DNA of 64,000 nucleotides from Deltaproteobacteria bacterium. Its GTDB lineage: Bacteria; Desulfobacterota; Binatia; Binatales; Binataceae. Numbering within the stretch: the stretch's first letter is position 1; the number at the start of each line of letters is the position of its first letter. The stretch covers positions 62,001-126,000 of the forward strand of contig JAKBMB010000007.1 in the NCBI GenBank assembly GCA_021831785.1, given 5' to 3'. Below are positions 25,662-33,155 of this stretch, in pieces. Under the pieces are notes generated by a model that saw only the letters and a list, made by a program, of their open reading frames with translations, was not told the DNA's origin and searched no databases. The position numbers were made by a program, and so were the translations under genes.

Positions 25662-26687
25662 TTAGGCCGCGCCGCGCAGCGCCGGATTCTCCAGCCGCAG
25701 AAATTTTCTCAGTGACCGCTCGACCGCTTGCCGCTCCAGCCCCAGGGCAATAAAGACCACGTGCGAGCTTCGATCCTCGCTGGGCCATGCGGACAAATGC
25801 TCCGGCAGATGAATCAGATGCTGGACTCCGTGAATGAGCACCGGCAGGTCTGAACCGACCACGCGCAGGATGCCCTTGACGCGCAGCAAAGCCGCGCCGT
25901 GCTTATACGCCAGCAGGCTTAGCCAGAGCCCAAAGGCGGCCCAATCGACAGGCTCGCTCAGCGTGATGACGAAGCTGCTCACCGGCTGGCCGGCGGGCCT
26001 CTGATGGGTGGGTGCGAAGCTCGCGCTCGCCTCCTCGCCTGCAACAACCATAGTCGGCGCCGAGCGTGCTCCCAGGCGCGCTATCAGCGACGGATCGACG
26101 CGCCCATAGATCGCCTGGTCAATAGCGGCGGCGGGATTGAGCGCGCTCAGGCGCCGGCGCAAGCGCTCTGAACTCTCGCGGCTCGCCAGGTCCATCTTGG
26201 TTAGGATAAGGTGGTCCGCGGCGGCGATTTGCTTGATGAGTTCCGGATGCCGGTCGAGGTTAGCTTCGCCCAGTACGGCATCGACCGTCGCTGCTACTTT
26301 GGCCAATCGCAGGTGATGGCGCAGCGCCGGATGGCACATCAGCGTGGCAAGGATAGGACTCGGATCGGCAAGGCCCGTGGTCTCGATGATGACGCGGCCA
26401 AAGCGCGGAATCTCGCCGCGGTCGCGCTGGGTCAGGAGTTGCATCAAGGCTTCGCTCAGGTCGCCGCGAATCGAGCAGCACACGCATCCGCTTTGCAGCA
26501 GGACCGCCGAATCCGTCAGGTTGCGCACAATGAGATGATCCAGGCCTACGGCGCCGAATTCGTTGATCAGTACCGCGGCGTCGTGAAACTCCGTGCTGGC
26601 CAGAAGGCGCCGCAGCAGCGTGGTTTTGCCGCTGCCGAGAAAGCCGGTGAGGACGATTAGCGGCAGCGGTCCTGCTTCAGGTTCCAT
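25662..26687 (-). CDS. CobW/G3E family GTP-binding metallochaperone
   Basis: The 341-residue protein is a G3E GTPase. Walker A GFLGSGKTTLL is at residues 15-25, then NEFGAVGLDHL, the metal-binding motif GCVCCSIRGDL, ETTGLADPSPI (Walker B/switch region) and the guanine motif TKMD. A CobW C-terminal domain follows (SFVITLSEPVDWAAFGLWL, LLRVKGILRV, IHGVQHLIHLPEHL). The family delivers zinc, cobalt or other metals to client enzymes. It overlaps by eleven bases an upstream 104-residue gene that carries an N-terminal CxxC, so the two form an operon. The client is unknown. Confidence 0.92.
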   Translation of the reverse strand: MEPEAGPLPLIVLTGFLGSGKTTLLRRLLASTEFHDAAVLINEFGAVGLDHLIVRNLTDSAVLLQSGCVCCSIRGDLSEALMQLLTQRDRGEIPRFGRVIIETTGLADPSPILATLMCHPALRHHLRLAKVAATVDAVLGEANLDRHPELIKQIAAADHLILTKMDLASRESSERLRRRLSALNPAAAIDQAIYGRVDPSLIARLGARSAPTMVVAGEEASASFAPTHQRPAGQPVSSFVITLSEPVDWAAFGLWLSLLAYKHGAALLRVKGILRVVGSDLPVLIHGVQHLIHLPEHLSAWPSEDRSSHVVFIALGLERQAVERSLRKFLRLENPALRGAA

Positions 26688-26991
26688 CCGGCGCCTCCAG
26701 AAATTGGGCGTCTAAGGGATCAAGCGGGCGCCCAGCCGCGATTTCCGCTTTTTGCCACAAGTCGCCGACCGTCTCGGCTAGCTCGCAACGGCCGGTCGGA
26801 CCTCGCACTACGAGCTTCTCTCCTTGCCAGTCGGCGACGGTTACCCGGTAAGGTGTAAGAATTTTATTGATGAGCGTGATCCGGTGCTGCCGCTCGCGCC
26901 GGCGCTGCCAGACCGGAACGGAGTCGCCGTCGCGGACAATCTCGTCGGACCAGTGGCGACTGTCGCCGAAGATGCCGCACAGGCCGCACAT
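26677..26991 (-). CDS. Small CxxC protein paired with G3E GTPase
   Basis: The 104-residue protein begins MCGLCGIFGDSRHWSDE, so a CxxC lies at residues 2-5 followed by a nearby His. The rest is a compact alpha/beta domain (LINKILTPYRVTVADWQGEKL, then GRCELAETVGDLW). The N-terminal MCGLCG resembles glutamine-amidotransferase starts, but the protein is far too short and lacks that domain. Its reading frame overlaps the GTPase gene by eleven bases. A metal-binding client or helper of the GTPase is a reasonable inference from the CxxC and the coupling. No established function is known to me. Confidence 0.75.
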   Translation of the reverse strand: MCGLCGIFGDSRHWSDEIVRDGDSVPVWQRRRERQHRITLINKILTPYRVTVADWQGEKLVVRGPTGRCELAETVGDLWQKAEIAAGRPLDPLDAQFLEAPDGT

Positions 26992-27458
26992 ACCGCGTAT
27001 GATATCATCGCCGAGCTAGCGGTTTGCTCGCGGTCCGTCAAAGGGGGCTAGGCGAGCAAGTCGCTGACGGTCAGGCACGATGGCCCGGCGCCGGCTGCAG
27101 TCACGGCTGCGATGTGCGCGCGCGGCCCCAGGGAAAATCGCTCCTCCCCAGTGTTCGCTTCGGCCGCGGCACGCGCTCACAGCGTCTGCCAGCCAAAGCC
27201 CGGCTGAAGCGCGAAAGCCGCTGTACGGGGCAAATGAAGATCGTCGAGCAAAGCAGCCACAATCCCGATACGGTGCTGGTCGAGAGCCAGGCGATAACGC
27301 AAGCGCCGATGAAACTCAGACCGGAGCGCGCCAAGCGCGTTCGCGCTGCGGCTACAAATGCCGGGCGGTCGAATTGGTGACTATTTTGGCGAACTCACAA
27401 AGAAGAGCCAGCCGCGCATGCCGCCCCGCTTCCGGCTCAACTCAGTTCACGCCGCAGC
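26992..27458. other. Intergenic region with no recognised gene
   Basis: This 467-base gap lies between two minus-strand genes. The ORFs in it are short and lack Shine-Dalgarno sites. I find no RNA gene, hairpin with T-run, or repeat. Confidence 0.4.
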
Positions 27459-27773
27459 TTATTGGCAGATTGCGGCCGCGTCCACCTCGTACCTCTGGGC
27501 GAGGAAGAAATTGCGCATGCTCAACTCGGTCTGCACGTCAGTGAACTTGCCGCTAGGACATGCGCTGACAAGCTGCTGGTTAGCCGCTCCCGTCAATCCC
27601 TGCGGAACGGTGAGCATCAAAATGCCCCAATCACTCGCGCTTGCGGTAGCGGTATTTCCGGCCCCGGTCTTGGTCGAGTCGGAAATCGAGCTCGAAGTAA
27701 TCATTACGCACCCGGAGAGCCCAAGCAACATCGACATGGCGGCAATGGGCAGGAGCTTGTAGAAATGGCGCAT
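27459..27773 (-). CDS. Small putative lipoprotein
   Basis: The 104-residue protein starts at an ATG preceded by a near-perfect GGAGGAAG, which decides this start over longer in-frame options (the frame is open to 27896). The N-terminus MRHFYKLLPIAAMSMLLGLSGC is a lipoprotein signal peptide with the lipobox LSGC, so it should be lipid-anchored. The mature part is Ser/Thr-rich, then has a small domain (DWGILMLTVPQGLTGAANQQ...CPSGKFTDVQTELSMRNFF) with three cysteines in all. No family is recognised. Confidence 0.75.
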   Translation of the reverse strand: MRHFYKLLPIAAMSMLLGLSGCVMITSSSISDSTKTGAGNTATASASDWGILMLTVPQGLTGAANQQLVSACPSGKFTDVQTELSMRNFFLAQRYEVDAAAICQ

Positions 27774-27975
27774 ACTTCCTCCGTGGACGAAAAGACTTGA
27801 GAAAGAGCGGCCACGCCACCCAGTCATATCATCGCAGACGCTCACGCCGCTGCGGGAGGCGCGCGGTCCGCTTGACCCCAAACTTCTGTTTCTCAAGTTA
27901 AAAACACCTCCCTTCTTATTGCGGTAGCGGCTTCAATGTCAACCCCCGGCGCGCATCCTAGCCGCAGCCGCCGGC

Positions 27976-30075
27976 TCAGGCCGAAAGCCGCTTGGCGCCG
28001 GCTCGGGCCGGTTCCGCATCGGGAATTCGCTCGAGCTGCGACAGCCAGACGGTCGCCTGGCTGTCGCTCGGCGCGCGGTAATCGCTGCGCGGCGACAGGG
28101 AACCGCCCGAGCCAACCTTGGGCGCGTTGGGTATACAACTGCGCTTGTATTGCGTCAGTTCGAAGAAGCGGCGCACAAAGACGCCAAGCCACTGTTTTAT
28201 CTCGCCGATGCCGTACTGGCGGCGCGGGCCTGCCGCACTGCCGTCAGGCCACAGGCCCTGATTGCGGTCATGCCATGCGGACCAAGCCAGAAAAGCGATC
28301 TTCGCCGGCGTATAGCCGAAGCGCAGCGTGTAGTAGAGATTAAAGTCCTGCAGCTCGTAGGGGCCAATTTGGTCTTCGGAGCGCTGCGCGGGCTGGCCGG
28401 CGGTCTGGCCGGGAATTAACTCGGGGCTGATTTCGGTCGCCAGCACTTCCTTGAGCACGGCGCCCAACTCCGCGCCGAGTTGCCCGCTTTCCGCCACCCA
28501 GCGTATCAGGTACTGAATCAGGGTTTTAGGAACGCTCGCGTTGACGTGGTAATGCGACATGTGATCACCCACGCCGTAAGTGCACCATCCCAGCGCGAGC
28601 TCGCTCAGATCGCTGGTGCCGACGACCAATCCGCCGTGCAGGTTCGCCAGGCGGAAAAGATAATTCGTGCGCTCGCCCGCCTGAACGTTTTCGAAGGTAA
28701 CGTCGTAAGCCGGCACGCCCTGAGCGTAAGGATGGCCAATCTCGTTGAGCACTTGCATGCAACTTGGACGAATATCGATATGGGACGACTGGCAGCCCAC
28801 CGCGGTCATCAGCCGGCGCGCCTGCTCCAGCGTGCGCTCGCCGGTGGCGAACCCCGGCATCGTGTAAGCGAAGATATGGTCCCGCGGCAGTCCCATCAGG
28901 TCGACCGCCCGCGCGCACACCAGCAAAGCATGGGTTGAGTCGAGGCCGCCCGAGATGCCGATCACGACCTTGTTTATCTTGGCACTCTGGAGCCGCGTCA
29001 CTAGACCCTGGACCTGAATCTCGTAGACCTCGCGGCAGCGCAGATCGCGCATCGCAGGCTCGGCCGGCACGTAAGGAAAGCGCTCGTAGGAGCGAGCAAG
29101 CGGCAAATAGCCGGCCGCGGGCAGTTCGGCGCGGAAACCTACGGTCTCGAATTTAGCCAACGCCTCGCGATGGCGCTCCACGGCTTGGCCAAAGCTGTTC
29201 TGACGCATGCGGTCCATCACTAGACGGTCGAGGTCGATGTCGGCGGTGAGCAACTGCGCCGAGTAACTGAATCGTTGAGTTTCGCCGAGGCAAGTCCCGT
29301 TCTCGTAGACCATGCCGTGCCCGTCCCACGCCAGGTCGGTCGTGGACTCGCCGGCCCCCGCGCCGGCGTAGACGTACGCTGCCAGGCACCTGCCCGACAG
29401 ATTGCCGACGAGCTGGCGCCGATAATCTTCTTTCCCCACTGTCACGTTGGAGGCGGACAAGTTGACCAGCACGGTGGCGCCCGCCAGCGCGGCATAAGAG
29501 GAGGGCGGAATCGGCACCCATAGGTCTTCGCAAATCTCGACGTAAAGCGTGAACGAAGGATGGTTCTCCGCTCTGAACAGCAGGCGGTTGCTGAAAGGTA
29601 CGTCGCGGTGGCCGCAGATGTCGATTCGATCGCGCAGCCGGAAGTCGGCGGGAACAAACTGCCGTCCCTCGTAGTACTCGCGGTAGTTGGGGAGGTAGGT
29701 CTTGGGAATCACGCCCAAAATTTTCGAGCGATAGAGCACCGCGGCGCAGTTGAAAAGCAGGCTGTCCACCTCGAGCGGAAGCCCCACGACGGTGATGACC
29801 GGGCTGGTCTTGGTGGCGGTCAACACCTCGATGAGCGCCTCAAGGCAGCCGTCGAGCAGGGCCCTTTGATGGAACAGGTCCTCGCACGAATAGGCTGAAA
29901 GGCCGAGCTCCGGAAACACCGCGAGCAGCGCGTTGCGCTCGGCCGCCTGGCGCATTAGAGCTACCGTCTGCGTGGCGTTGAACTGCGGGTCGGCGACCTG
30001 CACCTGCGGTATCCCGACAGCCGCGCGGATAAAGTTATGCTGGTAAAGATTAAAAAAGGAATTTCTCTCCGACAT
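27976..30075 (-). CDS. nadE: Glutamine-dependent NAD+ synthetase
   Basis: The protein of about 699 residues has two domains. The N-terminal nitrilase-type glutaminase (residues 1-300) shows its catalytic triad in FPELGLSAY (Glu), PKTYLPNYREYYE (Lys) and YVEICEDLWVP (Cys). The C-terminal synthetase has the ATP-pyrophosphatase P-loop GISGGLDSTHALLV, GTSDLSELALGWCTYGVGDHMSHY and KRSCIPNAPKVG. It makes NAD+ from nicotinate adenine dinucleotide using ammonia tunnelled from glutamine. The length fits the long bacterial class. I chose the ATG at 30075, with GAGG six bases upstream, over the adjacent GTG. Confidence 0.95.
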   Translation of the reverse strand: MSERNSFFNLYQHNFIRAAVGIPQVQVADPQFNATQTVALMRQAAERNALLAVFPELGLSAYSCEDLFHQRALLDGCLEALIEVLTATKTSPVITVVGLPLEVDSLLFNCAAVLYRSKILGVIPKTYLPNYREYYEGRQFVPADFRLRDRIDICGHRDVPFSNRLLFRAENHPSFTLYVEICEDLWVPIPPSSYAALAGATVLVNLSASNVTVGKEDYRRQLVGNLSGRCLAAYVYAGAGAGESTTDLAWDGHGMVYENGTCLGETQRFSYSAQLLTADIDLDRLVMDRMRQNSFGQAVERHREALAKFETVGFRAELPAAGYLPLARSYERFPYVPAEPAMRDLRCREVYEIQVQGLVTRLQSAKINKVVIGISGGLDSTHALLVCARAVDLMGLPRDHIFAYTMPGFATGERTLEQARRLMTAVGCQSSHIDIRPSCMQVLNEIGHPYAQGVPAYDVTFENVQAGERTNYLFRLANLHGGLVVGTSDLSELALGWCTYGVGDHMSHYHVNASVPKTLIQYLIRWVAESGQLGAELGAVLKEVLATEISPELIPGQTAGQPAQRSEDQIGPYELQDFNLYYTLRFGYTPAKIAFLAWSAWHDRNQGLWPDGSAAGPRRQYGIGEIKQWLGVFVRRFFELTQYKRSCIPNAPKVGSGGSLSPRSDYRAPSDSQATVWLSQLERIPDAEPARAGAKRLSA

Positions 30076-30717
30076 CACCGGCCTCTACGCCTGCAAGCTT
30101 GAAAATCTTTCGCCCTTTCGCTTGTCGCCGATCATGAGTTTTGCGCGTCGGGCTTAGCATGTCAGGGCATCAGCTTCGACCGTTTCGGCGCATCGCGTCC
30201 TACGGTGCTTGCGCTTGATAGATGATCTTTCGCACCGCTACCGATCACTCTTCACCTCCGTAATAAGCCGGAGTCATGACCTGTCTGCCAGTATTATAAG
30301 GTAAAATCATGACTGCTTCCGCACTCGGCAAGCGGGCGCCCCGAGCCGGGATGCCGATGCCCGCGGCTATCGATCCCATCTGAGAATGTTGCGGGCTCGG
30401 TTGCCCTGCGCCGGGCACCTACTCAAGCGTTGGGATTGGCACGAGGCTGCAGGGGGGCTACATAAGGAACGCGCAGTACCTTGGGTGCGATGTGCCCAGC
30501 TCGAATTCGAACGGCACGAGGTTAGCCGGGCGCGGATAAGCAGCGGCCTATTGAGGCGGGCTCGAGTGCTGGAGCACCGGGGCTCGAATGCCGGGGCGCC
30601 GAAGAAGCAGGCCAACGCCCGGGCATTGGCGACCGGCCCGGTTGCCGCAAGCCGCTTGAGGCCTCGAAACCTGCTGCGGCCGATCCCGCTCCATCACCCA
30701 TTTATGAGATGCGCGAT
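30076..30717. other. Long intergenic region with no recognised gene
   Basis: This gap of about 640 bases separates nadE from the terminal subunit I gene of the first heme-copper set. I looked for small RNA signatures (6S, SRP, RNase P) and found none I could fold. The ORFs here read as random sequence. An AT-richer patch near 30280-30315 might hold the nadE promoter. Confidence 0.4.
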
Positions 30718-32199
30718 TCAGGCAGAGTGAGCCGCGGCATTGCGCCAGGCGATGCCCAGGCGCGCAAACATTTCTACCGCAAGCCATCCGATGCCGAGTC
30801 CGAGAGCGATCACAAACGGCGTGCCCACTTTGGCAAAGATCTGCCACTCGGGAAGATGCTCGGCGTAGCGACGGGGAACGCCGGCTGCGCCCGACAGGAA
30901 GAGCGTCAGCACAAAGCCAAGCCCGCCGAGCCCGTACATCCAGGCCGCAATCTTGCTGGCAAAGCGGTCATGGCGGCCGCTGAGCTCGCCGGTGAGATGA
31001 TAGAAGTAGGCCCAGACGAAGGCCACCGCTCCGAGCAGGTAGTAGGTGTGAAAGTGCGCCGGCACCCAAAGCGTATTATGCATCACCTGGTTTACCGCAA
31101 TCGTCGAGTCCAGGAGGGCGCCGATGCCGCCAAAGACCCATCCCCACAGTCCCCAGGCGATGAGGATCGAAGGCACCGACCAGCGCATCCCGGAGCGGTA
31201 AATCAGGGTAAGCCCACCCGTCACGGTAACCAGTATCACCGGCAGGCCGGCGGCGTACGATCCTACCTGTCCTACGATTTGCATCCCCAGCGGTTGAACG
31301 AAATCTTGGTAGAGGTGATGCGGGTAGGGCAGGATTACGCCCACCACCAGCACATTGAAGGCGAGCACCACGGGCCAGCTTGCCTTCCATGCGCGCCCGA
31401 CGTAGACCGGCAATGTTGCATAGACGAGGCCTGCCGCAAGGTAGATGGTCAGGTTCGCGGTCATATGCCCGAAGAAGAACATAAAGTTTTTTGCCAAAAG
31501 CGCGTCGAGCGAGCCCACCAGTCCCGCTGCCTGCGCAAGCATCGCCATGAGCAACAAGGCACCGGCGGCGACTGTCAGGACGCCATCAATCGAAACCGCC
31601 GTCGCTGCCAGCACCATAGGCGGAGGCGGGGGTGAAGCCTGGTTCTTGCCGGCCGAAAAAAGATAGGGCCAGCCAAGCGCGCCGCCAAGCCCACCGAAGG
31701 CGCGCCTAGCCGCATAGAGCACGTTGAGACAGAAAAGCAGAAAGCCGACGCCGATAAGAAGATAAGCGATACACGAGACGACAGCCGCCCACAGCGGCCA
31801 TTCATGGCTGGGGTCGAAAGGAAGTGGCGGAAGCATCGTCCATCCCGCGGCAAAGCCGCCAATCAGGGTGCCTATGACGAAAAGCGCCACACCGGCGAGG
31901 TAAACAACATACGCCGCCCACAGCAAGCGGGGGCTCAGGCTAATCGCCATACTCAGCGCGTTGGCGAGCCCACCCATAGCGCCAAGCAGCGCCATCGCGA
32001 TCATCCCGCCCCCATGCAGCGTCATGACCTGGTAGAACTGAAGCGGAGGTAAAACGAAAAGTCCGGCCTGATCAAGCCGCATCAGAAGCCCCAGCAGACC
32101 CATAAGCAGGAACAAGCCGAGCGCCGTGGTCATGTAGACGAGCGCGAGCCTTCTCAAGGCCGCGGCGCGTTCGCCCCGCGGGTCTATGTCTGTCATCAT
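30718..32199 (-). CDS. Heme-copper oxidoreductase subunit I lacking the active-site Tyr (B-family-like)
   Basis: The roughly 493-residue protein has about twelve membrane helices. The heme and copper ligands are intact: TLHGGGM (low-spin heme His), GHMTAN (first CuB His), YPHHLYQDF (CuB His pair) and MHNTLWVPAHFHTYY (both heme irons). In oxygen reductases of the A and B families the cross-linked Tyr sits four residues after the first CuB His (GHPxVY). Here that position is Asn (codon at 31453-31455). This fits non-canonical NO reductases better than an oxidase. I use the ATG at 32199 after AAGGGGG. The CuA subunit gene lies 54 bases upstream. HNTLWVPAHFH resembles ba3 oxidase. Confidence 0.85.
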   Translation of the reverse strand: MMTDIDPRGERAAALRRLALVYMTTALGLFLLMGLLGLLMRLDQAGLFVLPPLQFYQVMTLHGGGMIAMALLGAMGGLANALSMAISLSPRLLWAAYVVYLAGVALFVIGTLIGGFAAGWTMLPPLPFDPSHEWPLWAAVVSCIAYLLIGVGFLLFCLNVLYAARRAFGGLGGALGWPYLFSAGKNQASPPPPPMVLAATAVSIDGVLTVAAGALLLMAMLAQAAGLVGSLDALLAKNFMFFFGHMTANLTIYLAAGLVYATLPVYVGRAWKASWPVVLAFNVLVVGVILPYPHHLYQDFVQPLGMQIVGQVGSYAAGLPVILVTVTGGLTLIYRSGMRWSVPSILIAWGLWGWVFGGIGALLDSTIAVNQVMHNTLWVPAHFHTYYLLGAVAFVWAYFYHLTGELSGRHDRFASKIAAWMYGLGGLGFVLTLFLSGAAGVPRRYAEHLPEWQIFAKVGTPFVIALGLGIGWLAVEMFARLGIAWRNAAAHSA

Positions 32200-32253
32200 C
32201 ACCCCCTTGTTCAAGCATCTGCGCCAGCGCAGGCACACCGAATGCTTATTTCA

Positions 32254-32769
32254 CTATTTCACTGTCAGCGGCGTTACCATCACGTAGTGCGGCATGCCGC
32301 AGTATTCAAGACAGCGAATCATGTAAGTGCCGGGACGCTCGAAGGCGTAAATCAAATGGTTGGTGTATCCCGGCATCGCCTGCACCTGGGTGAGTAACTT
32401 CCCGTCCGGGCTGTAAACTGCGAGACCATGGTTTACATCTTTGGAGGTTACGACGAACTCGATCGGCGTCTTGGCAGGCACCTCGCTGGTGCTGAGCTTC
32501 CAGTACCATTGCGAAGCTATTACCTGAACCACCAGTTGCGGCTTACCGATGGTCAGCGCGCGCATCGGGAAGTAGGGCAGCCAGTAGAAAGAGACCAGCA
32601 GAAGGAGGGTTAGCGAACCTGCAGACAGGTAAAAGAGGCGACGGCGAATCACGTCCACCTTCGGAACAAGTTCCTCATACGCAGCCCGGCCTCCGGAGTG
32701 GCCAAGAACCCAGACCCAGACCGCCGTCCATATAACGCCAAGCGCGGCGAGAACGCCGAATACGACCAT
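32254..32769 (-). CDS. CuA-containing subunit II of heme-copper oxidoreductase
   Basis: The 171-residue protein has two N-terminal membrane helices (about 1-24 and 45-68) and a periplasmic cupredoxin domain. The CuA ligands are complete: the His in DVNHGL and the C-terminal CLEYCGMPHYVM (Cys, Glu, Cys, His, Met). The segment QVIASQWYWKL carries the aromatic patch used for electron entry. It accepts electrons from a periplasmic donor and passes them to the subunit I encoded just downstream. The domain is minimal, as in small ba3-type subunits II. Confidence 0.92.
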   Translation of the reverse strand: MVVFGVLAALGVIWTAVWVWVLGHSGGRAAYEELVPKVDVIRRRLFYLSAGSLTLLLLVSFYWLPYFPMRALTIGKPQLVVQVIASQWYWKLSTSEVPAKTPIEFVVTSKDVNHGLAVYSPDGKLLTQVQAMPGYTNHLIYAFERPGTYMIRCLEYCGMPHYVMVTPLTVK

Positions 32770-32882
32770 TGCCCCACCTCTATCTGGCGTTGAATGGCAC
32801 CCGGCGTCCTGCGCTTTTGCCGGGCCTGACAGCCTATGCGCTTATTGGCCGGCGCGGCGTATTGGCCCCGGCTTGAGCCGCG

Positions 32883-33155
32883 TCAGCAGCAGTGGTTGAT
32901 ACCCCCATGACGCTGCGCCAGGGCATCCTTGACCATGCGCACGCGCTCGCGCCGGCTGCGCCGCCTAAGCTCTTCGGTGCCGAGGCCGGCGCTGTTCAGT
33001 CGGCGCAGTTCGTCGGCCGCCACCCGCCAAGCGGCCGCGGCGCAACTCACAAGACCCGCGCCGCAGCGCCCAACAGCCGCCTCGGCCGCGCGCAGGCGCG
33101 AAGGCGGCGCAAGGGCAGGCGTCGCTCGCGCGAGTGTTCGCTCCAGGCGTTTCAC
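32883..33155 (-). CDS. YbdD/YjiX-like small protein translationally coupled to cstA
   Basis: The 90-residue protein starts at a GTG that overlaps the cstA stop as GTGA. Although short and Arg/Ala-rich, it ends with VKDALAQRHGGINHCC, close to the basic helix and terminal Cys-Cys of YbdD/YjiX (DUF466) proteins, which are nearly always encoded directly after cstA. It is longer than the usual 65 residues because of an N-terminal extension. YbdD-type proteins are needed for pyruvate uptake with CstA homologues such as BtsT. The C-terminal match and the overlap are what I see. The family assignment is an inference. Confidence 0.75.
   Translation of the reverse strand: MKRLERTLARATPALAPPSRLRAAEAAVGRCGAGLVSCAAAAWRVAADELRRLNSAGLGTEELRRRSRRERVRMVKDALAQRHGGINHCC

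Noticed and set aside
30386-30730. Plus-strand ORF in the gap before the first heme-copper set
   Set aside because: Composition is Arg/Ala-rich without motifs or a ribosome site. I also tried this region as a 6S-type RNA and could not fold a convincing one.
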